This document shows positions 54,401-61,418 of a stretch of 64,000 bases of DNA, piece after piece (within the stretch, counting starts at the first letter, position 1; every line of letters starts with the position of its first letter). The translations under genes were made by a program, and so were the position numbers. The stretch is taken from the NCBI GenBank assembly GCA_900540805.1, contig UQHL01000011.1, positions 1 through 64,000 on the forward strand, written 5' to 3'. This stretch comes from an uncultured Eubacteriales bacterium. GTDB taxonomy: Bacteria; Bacillota; Clostridia; Christensenellales; Borkfalkiaceae. The notes beneath the pieces are model-generated. The model had not been told where the DNA came from and ran no database searches. It worked only from the letters and a program-made list of their open reading frames with translations.

Positions 54401-55215
54401 TGGGAGATGCTTTTGAAGCCGTAGGCGATAAAGGTGGAAAGGTTCCAACGAAATTCGTCCGCGTCCGGCTTTCTCATGCCTGCCCACCATCCCGACTGGG
54501 AAAATCCGCCCGTCTTCATTCTGCCGTGCTCGAAGCCCGCGCGGCGAATGGTCTCCATGTCCGAGAAATACGAGCTTCTCACCGTCTCCGTACCCGTAAA
54601 CGGATAGTGGTCGTAATAGAGATACTCCATATTTTCCTGCCCCACCGTGTCTATCCAGTTGTTTACGTACTGTTCGTACGTGCCGCCGAGCGCCGTGGTG
54701 CCCGCGTAGTTGGGATAGAGATTGACGAACGGGGAGCGGGAAGGGTCCGCCTCCAGAAACTGATGAAAGAGCTCGCCCGTCGAAACGAACTGGGACGCGC
54801 TCGGCTCGTCCTTGACGTAGTAGCCGACGCAGTTTTTAAGGTCCTTCATAAGCTCCGCATCGTAATTGAACTGACCGTTGGCGGTGAAGAGATATTTCAT
54901 GCCGTATTTCGCATACATCTCTTCCGTGGAACGGTAATCGGCGGGCGAGTCTCCAAACCCCGAGGCATAGCCGGGGTGCCAGATGAAATTCATGCCCGCT
55001 TCGGCGAGTCCCTTGGTCTGCTCGTCGTAAGAATCGATGTCGAAATTGTAATACGCCTTCCAGGTAGAGAGTAAAAACTCGTCTATCGTATTTCTGGGCA
55101 TAGGCTCTTCCTCCGTCTCTTCCGCGGCGGCCGTCATCAACCCGTATGCGCCCGTAATCGCCAAGGCCGAGACCATGAACGCCGCCACGGCGCGTTTTAT
55201 TATTTTTCTCATCAT
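51457..55215 (-). CDS. Large exported multidomain glycosidase-like protein with GCGS tail
   Basis: The 1252-residue protein has a Sec signal peptide (cleavage near TAAA-EE). At about 40-400 it has a TIM-barrel domain of the DEP/YDxYP family seen at 23944 and 25338 (YYVKDEPSA with D136-E137-P138; LYYDHYPF; IAYGFKSISHFCW). A beta domain follows, then a chitobiase C-terminal-like module (YYTLDGSYPE, about 475-555), an F5/8C discoidin module (about 560-740), a DUF1080/LamG-like module (about 750-920), an Ig-like module, and helical FIVAR-like repeats (about 1035-1220). It ends with SGCGS, a hydrophobic stretch and LLKKRKK. It is probably a surface glycosidase with several glycan-binding modules; the activity is unassigned. 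Confidence 0.82.
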   Translation of the reverse strand: MMRKIIKRAVAAFMVSALAITGAYGLMTAAAEETEEEPMPRNTIDEFLLSTWKAYYNFDIDSYDEQTKGLAEAGMNFIWHPGYASGFGDSPADYRSTEEMYAKYGMKYLFTANGQFNYDAELMKDLKNCVGYYVKDEPSASQFVSTGELFHQFLEADPSRSPFVNLYPNYAGTTALGGTYEQYVNNWIDTVGQENMEYLYYDHYPFTGTETVRSSYFSDMETIRRAGFEHGRMKTGGFSQSGWWAGMRKPDADEFRWNLSTFIAYGFKSISHFCWASPDRVSVEDGGEDMRDHVIDQEGNRTALYEPAVYYNWQIRQLGDFLMGIDCVHAYHSGANTPEGVELLPKNFLLQPKNKSDNFIVSLFTSKDDSEKYIMLMNNSTSESRTAAFTVASESGVTGLTEIDDTIDREKLPDYADLENTLGELSRTPVELSDGEFTAEFLPGEVRIYKLEGDEIVIDEGLELPRISLESGTYTGAQTLRLSTGQKNVSLYYTLDGSYPEVSADGKPGEGTYLYEGEITLGETGKWEYIPFRAVSFKNGEVSRSVNRDFFITENSENVALGKPVSFYDRNFEREIGVRDEKSESATGAVLTDGYHDPYTEVFTKEAGETGWAVVDLGGEYVSDKVVTSFWNDWPFEDVIVQVSSDFKTWESLYNSDTDGSMQDVTGETGADKAYKDAMWAGQVIAYGPKSFRYIRAYNVGRGGGGFNGKSVWQEISVFTTFAGTELEGAENLLGAEARLEDWNALGGSEWTLENGILAVKGTGGWSRALALKDKKYKNFVLEGRFSMKEITAGLVGFELYKTTYTGSLNGSNGYVVFVENGGRVGAYDGQNGGSQEFGPTNVQAIGFSPTDFVMRVISVNDIISVSINGAPVFTVRNDRADMEAGYIAVHAGSIGITVKDLWIMELDETHGCGVTEYEDALDYQTETVQVAVPLFEKQEEVLKRLPAALEFATINGAAVKVPVTNWVSEDYDRKAAGWYNFTAETDVSGLGRMSNALGVRGAARVWVSAGIDIDAISIYIELAESLNESDYTPESWAEMAQKLTVALEIINDPFAVQNSVGVASFQLKDAIDALVNIRQDKTALAAAIESGKAAHTADKYTAVSFANYAEKLAAAEEVCASNIASQRSIDDALTALKEAEEKLVALGDKAALAREIAKVKATDKTAYTAESYAALERAVAEAEKVAALAAPTAEQVEIVSRNLQGALDGLIEAAQGGKESQDEPSGCGSALNLPLVGALGAAAVLLKKRKK

Positions 55216-55234
55216 TCATTTCTCCTTTAAGAGA

Positions 55235-55266
55235 TCGTCGGGCCGCTCGTCCGAGCGTCCCGACGA
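55235..55266 (-). other. Strong intercistronic hairpin
   Basis: TCGTCGGG pairs with CCCGACGA and, after one mismatch, CGCTCG with CGAGCG around a 2-nt loop. It lies between two genes of locus 3, just ahead of the AAAGGAG ribosome site of the downstream gene. There is no T-run on the coding strand, so a stabilising or translation-related role is likelier than termination. Confidence 0.65.
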
Positions 55267-55284
55267 GATTTTGTTATCGGTTAT

Positions 55285-58200
55285 TTATCTCTGCTTCTTT
55301 TTGAGAAGGATCGCGCAGCCCGCAAGGAGCGCGATTGCGCCCGAAAATCCTGCCACGCTGCCGCAGCCGCTCTCTTTTTCGGAATTGGAATCGGCTTTGC
55401 TGTCGGCGTCGCTGTCGGAGGTAATCGGGGGGACGGGCGTTTTTTCTTCCAGCCCCTCGACAGCCGCGTTCACCGCGCCGACCGCGGCAGTAATCTCGTC
55501 CGCCGTGGCATTCGCTTTCGCAAGCACAAGCTCGGCTTCCGATAAAGCGGTTTTAAGCGCCGAATAGGAAAGCTCGGTGTAGCCTTCTTTTTCGTACTCC
55601 TTCGCCTCGGCGACGGCTTCCTTCAGGGCAACGAGGGAAACGAGCGCTCCCTTCTTCTCTTCGAGAGCCGCCTTGGCCGCGTCGTATATGCTCTGCACGT
55701 CCTTCGTTGCCGCGACCGCTTCCGCGTTCGCTATTTCCGCGGTCAGCGCGTCAAAGCCGTTCTTCACGTAGTCCGCCGCACTGAAAGCCTTCACCTCCGC
55801 GATCAGCGCCTTGAGCGCCGCGGGATCGCCGAACGCGACAAGTCCCTCCACCGCCGTTTCCAGAGCCGTTTTCGCCCCGTCCGCGTCCGTTTTGGAAATT
55901 TCCGCCTTCGCAAGAAGCTCCTCCGCTTCCGCGAGCGCGTCTTCAAGCGCCGCAAAGGAGGCGGCCGTATAGTTCTCTCCGTCGTAAGCCGCGGCCTTGA
56001 CCTCCGCGACCAACCCTTCGAGAGCGGTCGTGTCCGCCTTTTCTTCCAGCGCCTCCAGCGCTTCCGTCAAAGCCTTGAGGGCGTCCGCCGCCTCCTTTTC
56101 GGAAGCCTGCGCGTCTGCATATACGTCTTCGGCGGCCCCGAGCGCCTCGCCGAGCGCCGTTACGCCGGCAGAGAGATACTCCTCTCCGTCTATCGCCTTC
56201 GCTTCGTCGATCTTCGCCTTCAAAGCCGTCTTATCCTTTGCGAGGGCAACAAGCTTATTTATCGCGTCCTCCAGCGCCTTTGCGCAGGAATCCGCTTCCG
56301 CCTGAGTCACCTTTCCGTTATCGGCCGCGGACCGCGCCACGGCGAGAGCCTCGCTTACCGCCCCGAAGGAAGCCGCGGTATAGTCGTCTTCGACGAGAGC
56401 TTCCGCCTTCGTGATGGCCGCGTTGAGCGCCGTTTTATCCGCCGCGGGAAGAACGGTGACCGTAACGGTCGTTTCCTCCAGCACGCCGAACAGGTCTATG
56501 GTATTCGCGGGCAGGGCTGCGCCGAGCGCAAAGGTATAGTCGCCTGCCGCCGCGCCGTCGTAATTTTCGCAGCTCCAGCTTGCCGCAACGCTGACTTCGC
56601 CCGAGGTGGTGACGAGGGTCACGTTTTCGGGAAGGAGCGCAACGGCTTCCTCTTTCGTAGTGGCGGCGGGAACTTCGACGCCGTCAAGGTCTGCCTTTAC
56701 GGCCGTCACCGCGCGTTCGGTCTCCACATCTGCGGGAACCTTCGCGCCGCCGTAAATTTCGATTTCGCTGAAATTTGTATTGGAATCCGCGCCGCCGTTG
56801 CCCAAGTTTGTATTTGTAAGACGCACGTACCTCGCAGAGACGTTGCAGGCGAAGACGTTGCCATCAACGGGTTTGGAATCCACGCCGTGCGCCCCGTTCC
56901 AGCCCGTCTGCGCTCTCGTCTCCTCCGAACAGCCCGTGCTGCCTCCGTCATATACAACTGTTTCGCCCTCTTTCAAGGTTTCCGTTACGCTGAAAATCGT
57001 CGTCACGCCCTCTTTGAACAAGGGATCGTTAGAAGCTTGGATAACAACGTTCTGGAAGCACCATGCCGAAAGGAAATAAACCTTGATTTCGGAAATTTCG
57101 ACGACGTTTCCGAGATCGACAAACGCCCAGCCCATGGTGTTTCCTGCCGTCGCGTTGGTATTGTGATCCCAGTTGGTCGTTCCGTCCGTCATCACCTGAC
57201 CTTTGGCGGAAAGCTCATAGCACCCCGTTTTGTTTATCCCGTTTCCGTCGGGGAAATAATCGTACATGGGAAGGACTTCGTTCATATCCGACAGCTTGCG
57301 GAAAGTAACTTCCCTGCCGAGCGCCTGATTTTTATAGGCGCCCTGCACTATTTTATACTGATAGTCGGCGGGGCGGCTCTTTTCGCCGTTGACTACGGTT
57401 ATTGCGCGAAGCGCGACCGCGCCCTCCTTATCGGAGAAGTCGATAGGTCCCTCGTAGAGCGTCGATTTTTCGGTGGGATAGCTGCCGTCGAGGGTGTAGT
57501 AAATTTTCGCGCCCTCGTACAGGGCGGACGCGGAAAGGGTTACGCTCTCCAGGCTTTCGTATGTACCCGCGGCAACCGAAGCCTTGGGCGCTATAATGCC
57601 CTCGGTCTGCGCATATACCTCGATTTCCGTAAAATTGGTGTTGGAGTCCGCGCCGCCGTTCCCCGCGTTGGTATTCGTAAGGCGGACGTATCTCGCCGTC
57701 ACGTCGCAAGGAAAAACGTTTCCGTTTTCGCGGGGCGCCATGTCCATATACGAATCTACTCCCGCGGCGCCGTTCCAGCCCGTCAGGTCCTTCGTTTCCG
57801 GGTTACAGCCGATTTTTTCGCCCGCATACACCGTCGTCTCTCCCACGGTCAAACTATTCGTACTGCTGAACACCGTCGTCACGCCTTCCGTAAACGAGGG
57901 ATCGTCGGACGCCTGAATGATGACGTCGGAGAATACCCATTTGGACAGGAAGGTCACTTTGAAGCTCGAAATGTCATAGACCTGCCCGAGGTCGATAAAC
58001 GCCCAGCCCACGGTGTTTCCCGCCGTCGCGTTGACAAAACCGTGACCCATCCAATTTTTGTTTTGTCCGTCCGTCATAACGTTGCCGACGGAAGCATAGC
58101 AGCCCGTTCCGTCTATGCCGCCGTTATCGGGGAAATAGTCGTACATGGGAAGCTCTGCGCTCATGTCCGTCAGACTGCGGAAGCTCGCTTGTTTGCCGCA

Positions 58201-58347
58201 GGCGACGTTTTCCGTCTTGGCCGCCGCGGGGACCTTGCTTCCCGCATGCTCCTGTGTTTCCGCAAAGGCGATACCGCCGCCCAGCGCGCCCGCGCCAAAG
58301 AGCGCGGCCAGCCCCGCGGAAACGAGTGACTTGAATACGTTTTTCAT
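55285..58347 (-). CDS. Exported F5/8C-FIVAR scaffold protein with GCGS tail, no catalytic domain
   Basis: The 1020-residue protein has a Sec signal peptide (cleavage near AFA-ET), two F5/8C (discoidin) modules at about 50-250 and 340-540, each with SFRSLTDM- or TFRKLSDM-like starts and ARYVRLTNTN ends, and a chitobiase C-terminal-like module between them (YYTLDGSYPTEKS). An Ig-like module and about five alpha-helical FIVAR-type repeats of roughly 70 residues follow (650-970), then a Ser/Asp-rich linker and ESGCGS, a hydrophobic stretch and LLKKKQR. There is no glycosidase motif. FIVAR and discoidin modules bind sugars or act as spacers in surface enzymes, so this is probably a glycan-binding scaffold. 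The FIVAR region is very Ala/Glu-rich and GC-rich. Confidence 0.85.
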   Translation of the reverse strand: MKNVFKSLVSAGLAALFGAGALGGGIAFAETQEHAGSKVPAAAKTENVACGKQASFRSLTDMSAELPMYDYFPDNGGIDGTGCYASVGNVMTDGQNKNWMGHGFVNATAGNTVGWAFIDLGQVYDISSFKVTFLSKWVFSDVIIQASDDPSFTEGVTTVFSSTNSLTVGETTVYAGEKIGCNPETKDLTGWNGAAGVDSYMDMAPRENGNVFPCDVTARYVRLTNTNAGNGGADSNTNFTEIEVYAQTEGIIAPKASVAAGTYESLESVTLSASALYEGAKIYYTLDGSYPTEKSTLYEGPIDFSDKEGAVALRAITVVNGEKSRPADYQYKIVQGAYKNQALGREVTFRKLSDMNEVLPMYDYFPDGNGINKTGCYELSAKGQVMTDGTTNWDHNTNATAGNTMGWAFVDLGNVVEISEIKVYFLSAWCFQNVVIQASNDPLFKEGVTTIFSVTETLKEGETVVYDGGSTGCSEETRAQTGWNGAHGVDSKPVDGNVFACNVSARYVRLTNTNLGNGGADSNTNFSEIEIYGGAKVPADVETERAVTAVKADLDGVEVPAATTKEEAVALLPENVTLVTTSGEVSVAASWSCENYDGAAAGDYTFALGAALPANTIDLFGVLEETTVTVTVLPAADKTALNAAITKAEALVEDDYTAASFGAVSEALAVARSAADNGKVTQAEADSCAKALEDAINKLVALAKDKTALKAKIDEAKAIDGEEYLSAGVTALGEALGAAEDVYADAQASEKEAADALKALTEALEALEEKADTTALEGLVAEVKAAAYDGENYTAASFAALEDALAEAEELLAKAEISKTDADGAKTALETAVEGLVAFGDPAALKALIAEVKAFSAADYVKNGFDALTAEIANAEAVAATKDVQSIYDAAKAALEEKKGALVSLVALKEAVAEAKEYEKEGYTELSYSALKTALSEAELVLAKANATADEITAAVGAVNAAVEGLEEKTPVPPITSDSDADSKADSNSEKESGCGSVAGFSGAIALLAGCAILLKKKQR

Positions 58348-58367
58348 AATTTTCCTCCAAGGAGTTT

Positions 58368-60614
58368 TTAGTTTTTAACGAGTGTCAGATTATCGACGGT
58401 GATATCGCACGCCATCCACACGTCGAAAGTCAGGGTGGTGCAGTCCGCCGTAGGCACAAAGCTGAACGAGATGTGATAGAACCCGTCCTCCCCCTTTGCG
58501 GGAACGTTGGACGCGGTGCCGAGCTGCTGCGTTTCGTTCGCCACCATTACCCCGCCCTTGCCGTCGTCGGAAAGACGGATATAGGTAACGTCCTTGCCCG
58601 ACCCGAAGGTGACGGGCATAAAGCAGCTGTTGCCCGCGATGACGAAATTGGTAAAATCTATATCATTGATTTCGAGGTCAAACTCGAAGGTGTAAGAGAC
58701 GCCCGCCTCAAAGGTCAGCGGATAAAACACGCCGCCCAGGGTCAAAAAGCTGGCCGTACCCGTATTGACGAGGTTATACCCATTTCCGTCCTTCCCCGCC
58801 GTCTCCTTCGTCGCAAAGCCGATCCCGAACCCCTTTTCGGGAACGCCGCGTCCGTCGAAATCGACGAGAAACACCTTATTCGAGGTGACGGCAAAGCCGA
58901 GCTTGGCTTCCGCCGAAAACTCCAGCTCTATCCTTTCGGAAAGGACGATTTTTTCGAGATATGTGCTTTTCAAAGTAAGCTTATCGCCCGACACCTCGTA
59001 ATCAGCCGCCGAAAGGACGCCCTTCGAATCGGAAACCTTCGCCGATTTGAGATCGAAGCCGGAAGCCGTAACCGTAAACTCCAGATCTTTGCCGTCAAGG
59101 GCGTAGTTGAAGGCTTCGCCGTTTACGGAAAGGTTATATTTATTTACGTTTATCGTCACGTTTTGCCGACCGTGGGAAGTATAAACCGTAAGCACGTTTT
59201 TCGAGCCCGCCGCAAGAGAGGCAATAAATCCTCCCTTAAGGGTGAATATTCCCTCCTGCGCCGACCAGCCTTCCGAAGAGAGGGCCGCACCGCCAAGCGA
59301 GGCGCCGAGCACGCTGACGTCGCCGAAGTCAAAAACCATGTCTGCGTCATAGCCGAGGGGAACGTTCTTTTCCGTCTCTGCGAGAATGGTCATAGAACCC
59401 GTCTTGGGCGCGATCTGGAGATTGTCGATGAGGAAGGTGGATTTCATCCATACGGGAAGCTCGAAGGAGGCATAGGAACCGTCGTAGGCAAATTCCGCAC
59501 AGAAGCGCACGGCTCCCCCTATTTCTTCCAGCGAATACGCAAGGCACTTATTTTCGGCAGTGAAATATAACCCGTCCGTTTCATTATAGCGGATAAAGCC
59601 GATATCCCCCTTACCGCCCGCCGCCGTGACGAAATATATGGGCATCAAAAGATCCGACACGCTGCTGGTGCCCGCGGTGATGGACTCTATCTCCATTTCG
59701 AAGGAAAGCGCGTAAGTAATGCCCGTCTTGAAATTGTATGCGACGTTCCCCGCGCCGATATTGAGGAGAGTGCCCGATTTCGCGTTTTCGACGCGAAGGG
59801 AAGCGCCGTCGATCCCGTTTGCCTCCGTCGAGATCTTCAGATCCTGTCCGAAGCCGTTTGTCTCGTGAGAGAAGGCGTCCGCGTCGAAGCGGAGAAGGTC
59901 GGCGGGCTCCATGCCCTTGACGACGACGCAGTTTTCGTACTTTCCGCCGTTATCGAAGATGCGGATATCATAGACCCCGTCTGAAAGCGGCTCGAGGTAG
60001 GCCTTTTTGAAAGTGAGCGCGCCGTCCGCGTAAGTCCACGCCTCCGCGCCGACCTCCGCGCCCGCAACGGTTACCCTGGCGGGCTGATTGCCGCCTAAAT
60101 CCACGGAAAAGCTCACGTTGGAAACGGAATATTTTTTCACTCGTTGGGTATCCGTGAAATTGATTCCCGAAAAGTTGACCGTGACGGTGAACTTCGCCTC
60201 GCCCCCGTCCGTGACGAGGGTGAACTCGTGAACTCCCGAGGTCAGGGTTTTGAGATACCCTCCCTTCAGGATAAGCCTGCTCGCCTGCCGTTCGTAAGCG
60301 GAAGACTCCACCTCCCGTCCGTCCGAAAGGAGCTTTGAAAAAGTCCCCTTATTATATCCGACCGTGAAAGTAAGATCCGCCGTATCGCCGCCGACGTCCG
60401 CCGTCGCGGCCGCAGGGGTTACCGTCGGAACGCCGGGCGTCTCGTCGGGCGCGGAAGAGTTTCCGCCCGAAACGGAATCGGAAGAGGACGTCGCGGGAGG
60501 CAGGGGATCGCTTCCGCTGCCGCTCGAGGGGAGCTGCTCGCCGCACGAGCCCGCAAACGCGAGCATGAGGCATACTGCGGCGACAAAGAAACCTTTTGCT
60601 TTCTTTACTTTCAT
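58368..60614 (-). CDS. Lipoprotein with X2-like and CBM-like modules
   Basis: The 748-residue lipoprotein has lipobox AGSC (C24) and a Ser/Pro/Gly linker. Modules alternate between small X2-like Ig folds, each with the (L/F)KGG(Y/F)(L/I)xxL or LKSTYLEKI pattern, and two larger beta-sandwich modules of about 170 residues ending FLIDNLQI and ITVDNLTL, as in CBM4/9-type or LamG-like binders. No catalytic residues are visible. It lies 21 bp from the scaffold gene and is co-transcribed. Likely role: a cell-surface glycan-binding protein anchored by N-terminal lipid instead of the C-terminal GCGS tail. Confidence 0.8.
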   Translation of the reverse strand: MKVKKAKGFFVAAVCLMLAFAGSCGEQLPSSGSGSDPLPPATSSSDSVSGGNSSAPDETPGVPTVTPAAATADVGGDTADLTFTVGYNKGTFSKLLSDGREVESSAYERQASRLILKGGYLKTLTSGVHEFTLVTDGGEAKFTVTVNFSGINFTDTQRVKKYSVSNVSFSVDLGGNQPARVTVAGAEVGAEAWTYADGALTFKKAYLEPLSDGVYDIRIFDNGGKYENCVVVKGMEPADLLRFDADAFSHETNGFGQDLKISTEANGIDGASLRVENAKSGTLLNIGAGNVAYNFKTGITYALSFEMEIESITAGTSSVSDLLMPIYFVTAAGGKGDIGFIRYNETDGLYFTAENKCLAYSLEEIGGAVRFCAEFAYDGSYASFELPVWMKSTFLIDNLQIAPKTGSMTILAETEKNVPLGYDADMVFDFGDVSVLGASLGGAALSSEGWSAQEGIFTLKGGFIASLAAGSKNVLTVYTSHGRQNVTINVNKYNLSVNGEAFNYALDGKDLEFTVTASGFDLKSAKVSDSKGVLSAADYEVSGDKLTLKSTYLEKIVLSERIELEFSAEAKLGFAVTSNKVFLVDFDGRGVPEKGFGIGFATKETAGKDGNGYNLVNTGTASFLTLGGVFYPLTFEAGVSYTFEFDLEINDIDFTNFVIAGNSCFMPVTFGSGKDVTYIRLSDDGKGGVMVANETQQLGTASNVPAKGEDGFYHISFSFVPTADCTTLTFDVWMACDITVDNLTLVKN

Positions 60615-60634
60615 TCGTCTGTCTCCTTACAAAT

Positions 60635-61414
60635 TTATTTGATGAGTTCGTCCAAGGGGGTGCCCTCGTCCGCGCGGTGATAGAGGTTTTCTTCATTTTT
60701 CACCTCCGAAGCGGAGGAGAGGTCGCGTATTTTGAAGTTATCGAAGGAGCAATCGTTATTTACCGATTGCAGGGAAACGTAGCCCTTCACATAGTCGGTA
60801 GAGAGCACGGAGGAGGAAAGCACCTCCGTGCCGTCCAGATAAACGGTGAGCACGGTGCCCAGCGCCACAATGCGCAGGTTGTGCCATACCGAGGGATAAT
60901 AAGAGGAAGCGTCGGGCGTATCCTTTTCCACGATGCCGCCCGAGATGGGACCCCAGAGCGTGACTTTGCCGTTCTGCTGCATAAACACGCCCGTACCGCC
61001 GCCCTCGGTGGTATAATATTTCCCGGGGATCTGCTGGCGCACGCCGACGACGGGCCAGTAGGAGGTAGTCGTACCGCAGCGGATATCCACGCTGAGCTCG
61101 AAATCGCTATATACGTTGCCCGTGTAGGTCATGATGGCGATGTTTCGGGTGTCTCCCGCCGCGTCGATATTGCCGACCCGCTTCGCCGCGCCGTCCTCCA
61201 ATTTCCAGCTGTAATCAAACTTGTCGCCGCGGCGCTCGTTTTGCGTGGAAACGAAGTGGAAAACGAAATTTTCCTCCACCTCCTCCACGCTGTCGAAATT
61301 TATTTCGTTATCCCATTTGCTTTCTTCCGCCGTTACGCACGGCGCCTTGGCGGCGCAGGGAAGCAGCAGCAGCGCGGAAAGCGCCGCGCAGATCACGGAA
61401 CGCAATTTTTTCAT
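60635..61414 (-). CDS. Secreted DUF1080/LamG-like single-domain protein
   Basis: The 259-residue protein has a Sec signal peptide (cleavage near VTA-EE) and one beta-sandwich domain. SDFELSVDIRCG, WHNLRIVALGTVLTVYLDG and GYVSLQSVNNDCSFDNFKIRDL are typical of the 3-keto-disaccharide hydrolase (DUF1080)/concanavalin-like group. There is no lipobox (Pro precedes the candidate Cys) and no C-terminal anchor, so it should be released or held by partners. It lies 4 bp after the six-hairpin glycosidase gene. Either glycan binding or hydrolysis is possible; the sequence does not decide. Confidence 0.78.
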   Translation of the reverse strand: MKKLRSVICAALSALLLLPCAAKAPCVTAEESKWDNEINFDSVEEVEENFVFHFVSTQNERRGDKFDYSWKLEDGAAKRVGNIDAAGDTRNIAIMTYTGNVYSDFELSVDIRCGTTTSYWPVVGVRQQIPGKYYTTEGGGTGVFMQQNGKVTLWGPISGGIVEKDTPDASSYYPSVWHNLRIVALGTVLTVYLDGTEVLSSSVLSTDYVKGYVSLQSVNNDCSFDNFKIRDLSSASEVKNEENLYHRADEGTPLDELIK

Positions 61415-61418
61415 TCTA

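Noticed and set aside
51835..55074. Plus-strand open frame of 1079 codons opposite the large glycosidase-like gene
   Set aside because: It is a shadow frame caused by the codon bias of the minus-strand gene, with no start signal, domain or promoter.
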